Assembly (NCBI GenBank): GCA_030685215.1
Contig: JAUXQB010000011.1
Coordinates: forward strand, 1 to 32,979
DNA from: Actinomycetota bacterium
GTDB taxonomy: Bacteria; Actinomycetota; Acidimicrobiia; Acidimicrobiales; Ilumatobacteraceae
Reading direction: 5' to 3'
DNA length: 32,979 bases
Shown: positions 16,731-24,896 of the stretch, one piece after another
Layout: each line of letters opens with the position of its first letter
Numbering within the stretch: position 1 is the stretch's first letter
Notes under the pieces: model-generated
Seen by the model: only the letters and a program-made list of their open reading frames with translations
Told to the model about the DNA's origin: nothing
Databases searched by the model: none
Translations under genes and position numbers: made by a program

Positions 16731-18580
16731 ATGGTGCGTGGGGCGACGCAGTCGCCCGCCTGACGGCTGACGTCGGGCAACGGCTGGGTCGGGAGGCGGA
16801 AGCCGCAATCGATGAGTGCCTCCGCGAGCACCACCCGTCGCTCGCCACTGAACCGGTCCTCGAGCTCCACCTCGCCGGGGCGGACGGCGCGCAGCAGGCT
16901 GCGGCGTTCGATGCGGACGCCATGCTGCTGCAGTCGCACGTTGGCGGGTGCGAGGTCGCCCGTGCGCGACAGCTCGTTGCCGGCGATCTGGTCCTGGGTG
17001 ATCAGCACCGCTCGCTCGCCGAGCTGCTCGGCGAGCCTGACGGCGATGGGACCGCCGATGGGATCGAAGAGTGCGATCGGCCCCGCGGGGAGGTGGCCGT
17101 GGCCGCGCACGAGCGCCTGCCACGCGTCGACTGCGTCGACGACCGTGGCACCCGGCTCGACGGTGTAGCTGCGGGTGCCGGGTCGGCCACCGGTGCACTG
17201 CACGAGGGTGTCGTCGGCGGTGGCGGCCGACTGGTCGGCGCAGAGCTCGACCGACACGCCGGCCGACCGGCACTGCTCGGCGAGCCACTCGACGAACGGT
17301 GCCGCGTGGTCGAGCAGGGCCGCGGTACCGCCCAACTGGTCGGTGTGCTCGACGAGCCGCACGCGATGGCCGCGCAGTGCCGCGACCCTGGCCGTCTCGA
17401 GACCGGCGACGCCGCCACCGACCACGAGCACGTCGCGCGGGCGCGGGTCTGCCGCGTACCAGTTCGGATCCTCGGTCTCGCGTCCGGCGCTGGGCTCGAC
17501 CACGCACGTGACGACCGGGTTGCGCGCATCGCGCACCTGACACGTCTGGTTGCAGCGGATGCACGGGCGTACGTCGCCGCCTCGCCCGTCGCGGAGCTTG
17601 GCGACGAGGTCGGGGTCGGCGATCTGCGCGCGGGTCATCTCGACGCCGTCGCACACCTCGTCGCCCAGCGCCCACTCGGCAGCACCCGGGTCGACGACGG
17701 ACCCCTGCAGGAACACGGGCATGCCGGGCACCGCGGCGCGGACACGGCGGCAGACGTCGACGTTGAAGTTCGCCGGCTCGTGGAAGTCGGGCCGGGTCTT
17801 CTCGGCGGAGAAGATGCTGCCGCGTACGACGACCAGGTGGTCGACGTGCTCACGGAGCGCCGCTGCGAGCTCGACGGCCATGTCGGGCGTGATGCCGGCC
17901 CACGGTGCCAGCTCGTCGCACGACAGGCGCAGCCCGACGAGCGAGCTGCCCACCGCGTCGCGGACGGCGGCGATGACCTGGCGGGCGAACAGCAGTCGGT
18001 CGTGTCCCCACGGGTCGTCGCGCTGATTGGTGAGGCCGCTCAGGAACTGGCGGACCAGGCTGTGCTGGCCGGCGTTGATCTCCACCCCGTCGCAGCCCGC
18101 GTCGACCGCCACTTTGGCGGCGGCGGCGAAACCGGCGACGACCGCCGCGATGTCGGCGGCCTCCATCGACTTCGGCACTTCTCGCGAGTTCACCTCGGGC
18201 ACACGCGAGGGCGCCCACAGTTCGCGCTGGTGGTAGGCGCTGCTGCCCTGACCGCCCGCATGGTCGAGCGACGCGATCACCAACGCGCCGTACGGGTGGC
18301 AGGCCGCGGCGATGGCGGCCCATCCGTCGCCGCACCTCTCGGCGAGCGGGGCGCGCTCGTAGGGCCAGTCGCTCGGGTGGACGCTGGCACCCTCGGTGAC
18401 CACCATTCCGCAGCCACCGCGAGCGCGGAGTTCGTAGTAGGCGGTGTGACGAGGTGTGAACCGTCGCTGGTCGTCGCCGAGGTTGGTGACGTGCGGGCCG
18501 AACATCAGCCGGTTGGGTGCGGCCATGGTGCCGAGGGTGAGTGGCTGCAGCAGCATTGCGGTGGAAGGGGGATGAGCCAC
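16685..18580 (-). CDS. Mycofactocin-associated FadH/OYE-family oxidoreductase
   Basis: A 631-residue protein with the 2,4-dienoyl-CoA reductase design. An FMN-binding Old Yellow Enzyme barrel spans about 1-335, with LMFGPHVTNLGDD, SLDHAGGQGS and GVEINAGQHSLVRQFLS. A 4Fe-4S site uses Cys340, Cys343, Cys347 and Cys359 (CIRCNQTC, then VTC). A FAD/NAD(P) domain opens with VLVVGGGVAGLE (384-395). Proteins of this kind are a recognised accessory of mycofactocin loci; the substrate is not settled, and an enoyl or other conjugated double bond is likely. The GTG start at 18580 is six bases after TAGCGT, whose TAG is the plsY stop codon. ATG 18556 is an alternative start. Confidence 0.85.
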   Translation of the reverse strand: MAHPPSTAMLLQPLTLGTMAAPNRLMFGPHVTNLGDDQRRFTPRHTAYYELRARGGCGMVVTEGASVHPSDWPYERAPLAERCGDGWAAIAAACHPYGALVIASLDHAGGQGSSAYHQRELWAPSRVPEVNSREVPKSMEAADIAAVVAGFAAAAKVAVDAGCDGVEINAGQHSLVRQFLSGLTNQRDDPWGHDRLLFARQVIAAVRDAVGSSLVGLRLSCDELAPWAGITPDMAVELAAALREHVDHLVVVRGSIFSAEKTRPDFHEPANFNVDVCRRVRAAVPGMPVFLQGSVVDPGAAEWALGDEVCDGVEMTRAQIADPDLVAKLRDGRGGDVRPCIRCNQTCQVRDARNPVVTCVVEPSAGRETEDPNWYAADPRPRDVLVVGGGVAGLETARVAALRGHRVRLVEHTDQLGGTAALLDHAAPFVEWLAEQCRSAGVSVELCADQSAATADDTLVQCTGGRPGTRSYTVEPGATVVDAVDAWQALVRGHGHLPAGPIALFDPIGGPIAVRLAEQLGERAVLITQDQIAGNELSRTGDLAPANVRLQQHGVRIERRSLLRAVRPGEVELEDRFSGERRVVLAEALIDCGFRLPTQPLPDVSRQAGDCVAPRTIYEAVLEGRRAALSL

Positions 18581-18592
18581 GCTGCGACGCTA
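18578..18592 (-). promoter_or_regulatory. Leaderless promoter -10 overlapping the plsY stop codon
   Basis: TAGCGT (18592-18587), six bases, then GTG (18580-18578). The first three bases are the in-frame stop codon of plsY. Confidence 0.5.
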
Positions 18593-19201
18593 GTCGGAGG
18601 CCTCGTTCGCCGTCACTTGCTGGGAGGCCGACAGCTCGCGGCCGCTCACCAGTCGCTTGATGTTGTCGAGGTGGCGCAACAGCACCAGCGCGGCGAGCGC
18701 TGCCGCGGCGCCGACCTCCCACGCCGGCCGATCGAGGGCGACCATGCCGATGGGGAAGCCGATGGCGACGAGCAGCGACGCCAGCGATGCCTTGCCGGTG
18801 GCCTTGCGAACGACCACCCACACGGCGGTGAGCACCACGAACAGCAACGGCTGCAACGCCACGATCGCACCGCCGACAGTGGCGACGCCCTTGCCGCCGC
18901 GGAAGTGACGGGTGACGGGGAACATGTGCCCGAGCACGGCCGCGCCCGCCATTGCGTACGACAGGGCGGCGGGACGCTCGTCGACCACGAGCAGGCTGAC
19001 GGCCACAGGGATCGCGCCCTTCAGTCCGTCGAGCACGAACACCACCACGCCCCACTTGGTGCCGAAGGTACGCGCGATGTTGGAGGCGCCCGGGTTGCCG
19101 GAGCCCACCGTGTGGATGTCGACGCCCTTGCTGCGCGCCACCATCACCGCGCTCGGGAACGTGCCGAGGAAGTACGAGGGGACGAGCAGCAGCCAGATCA
19201 T
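18590..19201 (-). CDS. plsY: Acyl-phosphate glycerol-3-phosphate acyltransferase PlsY
   Basis: A 203-residue multi-pass membrane protein that transfers an acyl group from acyl-phosphate to glycerol-3-phosphate, the first step of phospholipid synthesis. The conserved cytoplasmic motifs are all visible: motif 1 SGNPGASNIART (34-45), motif 2 around FRGGKGVAT (100-108) and the third region at LLRHLDNIKRL. Several hydrophobic helices separate them. The ATG at 19201 has a good ribosome binding site, AGGAAGG at 19214-19208. It follows mftC by 22 bases on the same strand, so this housekeeping gene is probably co-transcribed with the mycofactocin genes, an unusual setting. Confidence 0.94.
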   Translation of the reverse strand: MIWLLLVPSYFLGTFPSAVMVARSKGVDIHTVGSGNPGASNIARTFGTKWGVVVFVLDGLKGAIPVAVSLLVVDERPAALSYAMAGAAVLGHMFPVTRHFRGGKGVATVGGAIVALQPLLFVVLTAVWVVVRKATGKASLASLLVAIGFPIGMVALDRPAWEVGAAAALAALVLLRHLDNIKRLVSGRELSASQQVTANEASD

Positions 19202-19223
19202 CGTCGCCCTTCCTGGTGGTGCG

Positions 19224-20354
19224 TCAGCTGAACACCGGCGTGCGGACGGGCTTGGTGTGGTCCATCGCGGGTCGCGGCTTGAGCGACACGGCCACCGGCT
19301 GCGCCGCCAGCGCTGCCAGTTCCGTCTCGCCGTGGCCGGTGACGCACTCGGGGTCGGGGCCGTCGAGCGGCAGGCCGGTGAAGAACTTGGCGGCCATGCA
19401 CCCGCCTTGGCAGGCATCGAAGGCACCGCAGCTGGCGCAGGCGCCTGCGCTCTGCGGCTCGCGCAGCGAGGTGAACAGGTCGCTGCGCTTCCACACCTCG
19501 GCGAAGCCGCCCGGGTCGCGCACGTTGCCGGCGCGGAACTCGTCGTGGATGACGAACGGGCAGGCGTAGATGTCGCCGATGGGGTCGATGAGGCACACCA
19601 CGCGACCGGCGCCGCACATGTTGAGACCGGGCAGCGACGGGCCGAGCGCGTTGAGGTGGAAGAACGAGTCGCCGGTGAGCACGTGCTCGCCGTTGGCGAT
19701 GAGCCAGTCGTAGATCTCGCGCTGCTGGGCGTTGGTGGGGTGCAGGTGGTCCCAGCTGTCGACGCCGCGGCCGCTGGGGCGCAGGCGGGTGATGCGCAGC
19801 TGCGCGCCGTAGCTGTCGGCCAACGCCTTGAACCGGTCGAGCTGGGGCACGTTCTGGCGAGTGACGACGACGCTGATCTTGAACGGCCCGAAGTCGGCCG
19901 CGGCCAGGTTGTCCATCGCCCGGCGCGCCATGTCGTAGCTGCCCTCGCCGCGCACCGCGTCGTTGGTGACCGCGTCGACGCCATCGAGGCTGATCTGGAT
20001 GTCGAGGTAGTCCATGGCCGCCAACCGGCGAGCCTTGTCGGCGTCGATGAAGGCGCCGTTGGTGGAGAACTTGACACCGATGTTGCTGGCCACCGAGTAC
20101 TCGACCAGCTCGAAGAAGTCGCGCCGCACCATCGGCTCGCCGCCGCCGATGTTGATGTAGAAGACCTGCAGCTCGCGCAGCTGGTCGAGCACGCGCTTGG
20201 CCTCGGCGGTGCTGAGCTCGCGATCGTCGCGCTGACCCGACGACGACAGGCAGTGCACGCACTGCAGGTTGCACGCGTAGGTGAGCTCCCACGTGAGGCA
20301 GATGGGCGCGTCGAGCCCGGTCTTCAACTGCGCGACCAGTGATTCGGCGCTCAT
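19224..20354 (-). CDS. mftC: Mycofactocin radical SAM maturase MftC
   Basis: A 376-residue radical SAM enzyme that oxidatively decarboxylates the C-terminal Tyr of MftA and forms the Val-Tyr crosslink of the cofactor precursor. The SAM cluster motif is CNLQCVHC (Cys28, Cys32, Cys35), and GGEP lies at 71-74. The C-terminal SPASM-type region supplies auxiliary cluster ligands, among them Cys247, Cys254, Cys265, Cys306, Cys309, Cys315, Cys319 and Cys337 (CASCGAFDACQGGC). Length is typical of the family. The ATG at 20354 overlaps the mftB stop by four bases (ATGA), giving translational coupling. Confidence 0.95.
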   Translation of the reverse strand: MSAESLVAQLKTGLDAPICLTWELTYACNLQCVHCLSSSGQRDDRELSTAEAKRVLDQLRELQVFYINIGGGEPMVRRDFFELVEYSVASNIGVKFSTNGAFIDADKARRLAAMDYLDIQISLDGVDAVTNDAVRGEGSYDMARRAMDNLAAADFGPFKISVVVTRQNVPQLDRFKALADSYGAQLRITRLRPSGRGVDSWDHLHPTNAQQREIYDWLIANGEHVLTGDSFFHLNALGPSLPGLNMCGAGRVVCLIDPIGDIYACPFVIHDEFRAGNVRDPGGFAEVWKRSDLFTSLREPQSAGACASCGAFDACQGGCMAAKFFTGLPLDGPDPECVTGHGETELAALAAQPVAVSLKPRPAMDHTKPVRTPVFS

Positions 20355-20644
20355 GCAGCAGCCCTTTCCCGAACGACGTCGGATTCCTTGAGTGAGGCGA
20401 ACGCCTTCGCGAACGACGGCCAGCGCTCGGGTGCGATGCCGCACGCGGTGAGCGCGTCGGCGAAGGTGCGGTGCTCGTGCAGTGCGTTGGCGACGGTGAC
20501 CATGTCGGGGTGCTTCATGAACACCAGCCGCCGGTTGCCGTAGTGGTAGGCGAGCGCGCCGAACGGCTCGGGCCGCAGCGCCACCTGCGGGTGCAGCTCG
20601 AGAGCGGTGGCCAGCAGCGGATGAGCGATCAGCTCAGTAGACAC
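20351..20644 (-). CDS. mftB: Mycofactocin peptide-binding chaperone MftB
   Basis: A 97-residue protein placed between mftA and mftC. MftB is a small RiPP-recognition protein that binds the MftA leader and presents it to MftC. The sequence has the family features LHPQVALRPEPFGALAYHYGNRRLVFM and a C-terminal helical part. The GTG start at 20644-20642 lies inside the last codons of mftA (GGTGTCTAC), an 11-base overlap. No ATG exists in this frame nearby, so GTG is the only sensible start. It overlaps mftC by four bases. Confidence 0.93.
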   Translation of the reverse strand: MSTELIAHPLLATALELHPQVALRPEPFGALAYHYGNRRLVFMKHPDMVTVANALHEHRTFADALTACGIAPERWPSFAKAFASLKESDVVRERAAA

Positions 20645-20747
20645 CGCACATGCCGTCGATGGAGATCTCCTCCACCAACAGCTCTTCCGTGATCTCGACC
20701 GGTGCCTCGGTGGCAGCGGCGGTGGTTTCGACGACTTCGTTCTCCAT
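20634..20747 (-). CDS. mftA: Mycofactocin precursor peptide MftA
   Basis: A 37-residue peptide that is the substrate from which the redox cofactor mycofactocin is made. It ends in IDGMCGVY, the invariant MftA C-terminus; the last Val-Tyr pair becomes the cofactor core. The acidic leader (EITEELLVEEIS) is the part recognised by MftB. The ATG at 20747 has TAGCCT exactly seven bases upstream, so it should be a leaderless transcript. The gene overlaps mftB by 11 bases. No MftR-type regulator gene is in the window. Confidence 0.96.
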   Translation of the reverse strand: MENEVVETTAAATEAPVEITEELLVEEISIDGMCGVY

Positions 20748-20760
20748 GCGGGCGAGGCTA
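20745..20760 (-). promoter_or_regulatory. Leaderless promoter -10 of the mycofactocin operon
   Basis: TAGCCT (20760-20755), seven bases, then ATG (20747-20745). It faces away from the helD-like promoter 35 bases further along. Confidence 0.65.
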
Positions 20761-20794
20761 GCGCCTGCCGCCCGCCGGCCGACGAGCAAACCGA

Positions 20795-20813
20795 TAGCGT
20801 GGTGGCCCCTGTG
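20795..20813 (+). promoter_or_regulatory. Putative promoter -10 of the helD-like gene
   Basis: TAGCGT (20795-20800), ten bases, then GTG (20811). The leader would be about three bases. It is divergent from the mftA promoter. Confidence 0.45.
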
Positions 20814-22751
20814 AGCGAGCACCCGTCCGCCGATCTGTTCCCCGAGCTGCCCGCCGAACAGGCGCAGCTGGCGTTCGCGCGCGCCTGTCGCGATCGCATG
20901 GTCGATCGCTTCTCGGCGCTCGACCCCGAGGGCGCTGCCGACGAGATCACCAAGGAGTACATCGAGGTCACGGTGGCGGAGGCGCTGGAAGACCTGCGCA
21001 CTCCGGGCGCGGGCGATTTCTTCGGGCGCATCGGCGAGGAGAACGGCGACCGCTGGTACATCGGTCGCCGGCACATCGAGAACGATGCGCACGACCCGGT
21101 GGTGGTCGACTGGCGAGCACCCATCGCCGCACCCTTCTACCGCGCCACCCACGCCGACCCCTTCGGGCTGGCGCACCGCCGGCGGTTCACGCTGGCCGCC
21201 ACGGGCGACGCTCCGAGTGTGCTCACCGCCTACCTCGACGAGCAGCTCGACGACCCGGATCACGACACCGCCGGCTCCGGCATCCCCGACCCCGTGCTCG
21301 CCGAGATCGGTGCCGCCCGCACCGGCGCGATGCGCGAGGTCGTGGCCACCATCCAGGCCGAGCAGGACATGGTCATCCGCGCGCCGCTCGACCAGTGCCT
21401 CGTGGTGCAGGGCGGCCCGGGCACCGGCAAGACCGCGGTGGGGTTGCACCGCGCCGCCTTCCTGCTGTTCGAGCATCGTCGCCGGTTGGTGCGCGACGGC
21501 GTGCTGGTGGTCGGCCCCAACAAGGTGTTCCTCGACTACATCGGCAACGTGCTGCCGTCGCTCGGCGAGCGCAGCGTGCAGCAGCGCACCGCGCTCGACC
21601 TGTGCGTGCCGAAGGTGCCGGTCACCGGCGTCGATTCGGTGGGGCAGCGCCGCGGGAAGGGGAGCGAGGAGCAGCTCCTCGCGCTCGAGGCGGCCAGCAC
21701 GATGCACGTGAAGGTGCCGGCCGAGGATCTGCGAGTGCCCATCGGTGCACGCACGCTCACCATCACCCGCGACGAGATCGCGGAGTGGCTGGCGCTCGCG
21801 CTCGACTCGAACGCCCCGGTCAACAAGCGACGCGACTCGTTGAAGGGACTGGTGCAGCGCGACATGCAGCGCCGCTACGACCGCGACGACGTGTGGGAGA
21901 AGGGCGCCGAACTCCGCGCGGCACTCACCAAGTCGTGGCCCACGCAGACCGCCGTCAAGCTCGTCGACCAGCTGCTGCCCGGCCCGGGTGGCAAGCGCCG
22001 AGCGTGGACCGTCGCCGACCAGTTCCTGGTCGACGAAGCGAACTCGCTGCTCGTCGGCACGCCGTTCACCTACGGCCACGTCGTGGTCGACGAAGCGCAG
22101 GATCACAGCGCGGTGGCGCTGCGCTGCATCGGCCGCCGCAGTCCATCGGGTTCGATGACCATCCTCGGCGACCTCGCGCAGAGCACCACACCGGCCGGAC
22201 AGCAGGACTGGGACGAAGCGCTGCGCTTCATGCGCGCCACGGCATCCGAGGTCGCGCACCTCACCATCGGGTACCGTGTGCCCGCGCCCATCCTCGACGT
22301 GGCGAACCGGCTGCTGCCGCACACCGGTGTCACCACGCCGGCCAGTCGCAGCGTGCGGGCCGAAGGCGGTGCCCCGGTGCTGACCGTGGTGGCCGACGAC
22401 GAGTTGGCCGCGGCGGTGGCGGCGGAAGTGCGGCTGGTCCGACACCGGCACCACAACACCGGAGTGGTGGTGCCTGAGGCTCTGATGGTCCGCATCGTCG
22501 CCGCGCTCGACGCCGCCGGGCTGCACGCCACCGACCGGGTGCACGACCTCGGCCACGACGACGTGCCGGTGTTCCACGCCGAAGCCGTGAAGGGTCTCGA
22601 GTTCGACGGCGTGGTGGTGGTGAACCCGCACGAGATCTTCGACGGCAGCGACCGCGGCGCCCGTCTGCTCTACGTGGCGATGACCCGCGCGGTGCAGGTG
22701 CTCCACTTCGTCAGCACCGCCCCCTTTCCGGCCGCTCTCACGAGTGCGTGA
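20811..22751 (+). CDS. helD: HelD-like superfamily 1 helicase/ATPase
   Basis: A 646-residue UvrD/Rep-related ATPase. An N-terminal alpha-helical arm (about 1-70) and a segment with WYIGRRHIENDAHDPVVVDWRAPIAAPFYRA (about 82-112) are hallmarks of HelD, the factor that pulls stalled RNA polymerase off DNA and nucleic acid. Walker A is GGPGTGKT (201-208), Walker B is VVVDEAQD (about 424-431), and motif VI is LYVAMTRAVQVLHF near the C-terminus. It is somewhat shorter than mycobacterial HelD. I choose GTG 20811 as the start; GTG 20799 is four codons upstream but overlaps the -10. It is the first gene divergent from mftA. Confidence 0.87.
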   Translation: MSEHPSADLFPELPAEQAQLAFARACRDRMVDRFSALDPEGAADEITKEYIEVTVAEALEDLRTPGAGDFFGRIGEENGDRWYIGRRHIENDAHDPVVVDWRAPIAAPFYRATHADPFGLAHRRRFTLAATGDAPSVLTAYLDEQLDDPDHDTAGSGIPDPVLAEIGAARTGAMREVVATIQAEQDMVIRAPLDQCLVVQGGPGTGKTAVGLHRAAFLLFEHRRRLVRDGVLVVGPNKVFLDYIGNVLPSLGERSVQQRTALDLCVPKVPVTGVDSVGQRRGKGSEEQLLALEAASTMHVKVPAEDLRVPIGARTLTITRDEIAEWLALALDSNAPVNKRRDSLKGLVQRDMQRRYDRDDVWEKGAELRAALTKSWPTQTAVKLVDQLLPGPGGKRRAWTVADQFLVDEANSLLVGTPFTYGHVVVDEAQDHSAVALRCIGRRSPSGSMTILGDLAQSTTPAGQQDWDEALRFMRATASEVAHLTIGYRVPAPILDVANRLLPHTGVTTPASRSVRAEGGAPVLTVVADDELAAAVAAEVRLVRHRHHNTGVVVPEALMVRIVAALDAAGLHATDRVHDLGHDDVPVFHAEAVKGLEFDGVVVVNPHEIFDGSDRGARLLYVAMTRAVQVLHFVSTAPFPAALTSA

Positions 22752-22763
22752 TAGGACGGTCGG

Positions 22764-23699
22764 ATGGACGACCTGGTGTACCTCACGGAAGCCGACGTGC
22801 GCGGGTTGCTCGCGATGCCTGCGTTGCGGACGCGTCTGCGCGATGCGTTCGCACTGCTGTCGAGCGGGAAGGCCGATGTGCCACCGCGCATCGCCGCCCG
22901 CGCACCGCACGGACTGCTCGCAGCGATGCCCGGCTACGTGCCGGGCATGGGCTTGGTGGTGAAGGCGGTCAGCGTGTTCGCCGGCAATCACGGCACCGAC
23001 GTGCCGTCGCACCAGGGCCTCATCGTCGTGTGCGACGAGTCGAACGGCACACCCGTTGCGGTGATGGACGGCGCATCGGTCACCGCCATCCGCACGGCCG
23101 CATCGGCCGCGGTGGCGGCCGACCTGCTGGCCCGACCCGCGGCGACGGTGCTCGCCATCATCGGTGGCGGTGTGCAGGGGCACTCGCACCTCAGTGCCTT
23201 CGCCGACCTGCGGCCGTGGTCGTCGGTGCGGGTGGCCTCGAGGTCGCGGGGCTCGGCCTTCGCGCTCGCGGCCCGTCACCCGTCGGGCGTGGTGTGCTCG
23301 TTCGAAGACGCCGTTCGCGGCGCCGACGTCGTCTGCCTCACCACCGACGCCGACCACGCAGTCATCGAACCCGAGTGGGTGTCGCCCGGCGCGCACGTCG
23401 GGTCCGTGGGCAACCGGGCCGAGCTCCACCAGGGCTTCACCCGCGGCACGGTGTTCGTGGAATGGATGGGTGCTGCGGCAGCCGCGCCGCCGGCGGGCGC
23501 GGTCGAACTGCAGGGCATCGACCTCGCTCGGGTGGTGGAGATCGGCGCGGTGATCAACGGCGTGCACGCGGGTCGAACCACCGACGACGAGATCACCGTC
23601 TACAAGAGCACCGGCCACGCGGTGGAGGATGCCGCCGCGGCGCGGCTGGTGCTCGACGAGGCGATCGCCAAGGGCATCGGCGTGCGCTTGCCGCGGTGA
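22764..23699 (+). CDS. Ornithine cyclodeaminase / mu-crystallin family protein
   Basis: A 311-residue NAD(P)-binding protein. Lys67 lies in GLVVKAVSVF, the family substrate-binding lysine region. The helix IRTAASAAVAADLL (109-122) contacts cofactor, and the Rossmann motif is IIGGGVQGHSHL (132-143). In this family members include ornithine cyclodeaminase, alanine dehydrogenase and ketimine reductases; the substrate here cannot be named. It follows the helD-like gene by 12 bases. A degenerate hexamer TAGGAC lies six bases before the ATG. It precedes the alcohol dehydrogenase pair by 58 bases. Confidence 0.87.
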   Translation: MDDLVYLTEADVRGLLAMPALRTRLRDAFALLSSGKADVPPRIAARAPHGLLAAMPGYVPGMGLVVKAVSVFAGNHGTDVPSHQGLIVVCDESNGTPVAVMDGASVTAIRTAASAAVAADLLARPAATVLAIIGGGVQGHSHLSAFADLRPWSSVRVASRSRGSAFALAARHPSGVVCSFEDAVRGADVVCLTTDADHAVIEPEWVSPGAHVGSVGNRAELHQGFTRGTVFVEWMGAAAAAPPAGAVELQGIDLARVVEIGAVINGVHAGRTTDDEITVYKSTGHAVEDAAAARLVLDEAIAKGIGVRLPR

Positions 23700-23712
23700 C
23701 GCGTCGGCGCGG

Positions 23713-23760
23713 TATGGTCGCCGCCGACGCCACATTCACCTACCTGAGGGGGAACCCGTG
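23713..23760 (+). promoter_or_regulatory. Promoter -10 and ribosome binding site of the dehydrogenase operon
   Basis: TATGGT (23713-23718) is followed by a leader of roughly 35 bases and a strong Shine-Dalgarno sequence, GAGGGGGA (23746-23753), four bases before GTG 23758. This is one of the few units here with a conventional leader, which suits strongly translated enzymes. Confidence 0.5.
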
Positions 23761-24894
23761 AAGACCAAGGCCGCAATCCTGAGAGCACGCAACACGCCGT
23801 GGAGCGTCGAAGAGATCGAGCTCGACCCGCCCAAGGCCGGCGAGGTGCTGGTGAAGATCGTCGCCAGCGGCATGTGCCACAGCGACGAGCACCTGGTCAC
23901 CGGCGACCTCGCGGGCGCCACGCCGGAGCCGCCGCTGATCGGTGGCCACGAAGGCGCGGGTGTGGTGCTGGAAGTGGGCCCCGGCGTGTTCAGCGTCGCC
24001 CCCGGCGACCACGTGGTGTTCGGCTTCGTGCCGGCCTGCGGCCGCTGCCCCAGCTGCGCCGGTGGCCACAGCAACCTGTGCGACATGAACACGGTCACCG
24101 CCACCGGCCTGCAGCTCAGCGACGGCACCGCCCGCCACCACAGCTCCACCGGTGAAGACCTGCTGCTCGGCATCGGCGCCCTGGGCACGTTCGCCCACCA
24201 CACCGTGGTGCACGAGGCCAGCTGCATCAAGATCGACAAGGACCTCCCGCTGGAGAAGGCCTGCCTGCTCGGCTGCGGCGTCGTCACCGGCTGGGGTTCG
24301 GCCGTCTACGCCGCGCAGGTGCAGCCCGGCGACACGGTGGCCGTGGTCGGTGTCGGCGGCATCGGTTCCAACGCGGTGCAGGGTGCCCGGCTCGCCGGCG
24401 CTCGCGTCATCGCCGCCATCGACCCCGTCGAGTTCAAGCGCGAGAAGGCGATGGAGTTCGGCGCCACGCACGGCTACGCGTCCATCACCGACGCGCTCGG
24501 TGCCATGGGCGAGACCACCTGGGACCGCGGCTTCGACAAGGTCATCATGGCCTGCGGCGTCGGCAACGGCGATGTGCTCGGCGAGGCGTTCTGGCTCGGC
24601 GGCAAGCGTTCGAAGATCGTCGTCACCAACATCCACCCGGTGGGCGAGACCAGCATCGCCATCCCGGCGGTGTTCCTCACGGTGTTCGAGAAGCAGCTCA
24701 TCGGCTCGCTGTTCGGTTCCGGCAACCCGCGCAAGGACATCCCCAAGCTGCTCGAGCTCTACACCCAGGGTCAGCTCGACCTCGACGGTCTGGTCACCAA
24801 GACCTACCCGATCGAAGGCATCAACGAGGGCTACGCCGACATGAACGCCGGCAAGAACATCCGTGGCGTCCTCGTCTACGAGCACACCGACTGA
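23758..24894 (+). CDS. NDMA-dependent (mycofactocin-type) zinc alcohol dehydrogenase 1
   Basis: A 378-residue medium-chain zinc alcohol dehydrogenase of the nicotinoprotein family assayed with NDMA (N,N-dimethyl-4-nitrosoaniline), which keeps its NAD bound and is re-oxidised by mycofactocin. Catalytic zinc ligands are Cys40 (CHSDEH), His64-Glu65 (GGHEG) and Cys173 (LLGCGVVTGWG). Structural zinc ligands are Cys94, Cys97, Cys100 and Cys108. The Rossmann motif is VGVGGIGSNAV (198-207). The segment near residues 121-140 (SDGTARHH and following) matches the insert typical of these enzymes. The GTG start is set by the strong ribosome binding site. It is followed two bases later by a paralogue. Confidence 0.92.
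   Translation: MKTKAAILRARNTPWSVEEIELDPPKAGEVLVKIVASGMCHSDEHLVTGDLAGATPEPPLIGGHEGAGVVLEVGPGVFSVAPGDHVVFGFVPACGRCPSCAGGHSNLCDMNTVTATGLQLSDGTARHHSSTGEDLLLGIGALGTFAHHTVVHEASCIKIDKDLPLEKACLLGCGVVTGWGSAVYAAQVQPGDTVAVVGVGGIGSNAVQGARLAGARVIAAIDPVEFKREKAMEFGATHGYASITDALGAMGETTWDRGFDKVIMACGVGNGDVLGEAFWLGGKRSKIVVTNIHPVGETSIAIPAVFLTVFEKQLIGSLFGSGNPRKDIPKLLELYTQGQLDLDGLVTKTYPIEGINEGYADMNAGKNIRGVLVYEHTD
24430..24471 (+). repeat. 42-bp stretch identical to 25590-25631
   Basis: The segment encoding EFKREKAMEFGATH is base-for-base identical in the two tandem dehydrogenase genes, including all third codon positions, while flanking sequence differs. Confidence 0.9.
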
Positions 24895-24896
24895 TC

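Noticed and set aside
20634-23735. A very long open frame on the minus strand opposite helD and the cyclodeaminase-like gene
   Set aside because: It is the antisense shadow of high-GC coding sequence. It has low-complexity Arg/His/Gly-rich composition and no motif, while the plus-strand frames have complete enzyme motifs. Only its first 114 bases, read in their own right, are mftA.
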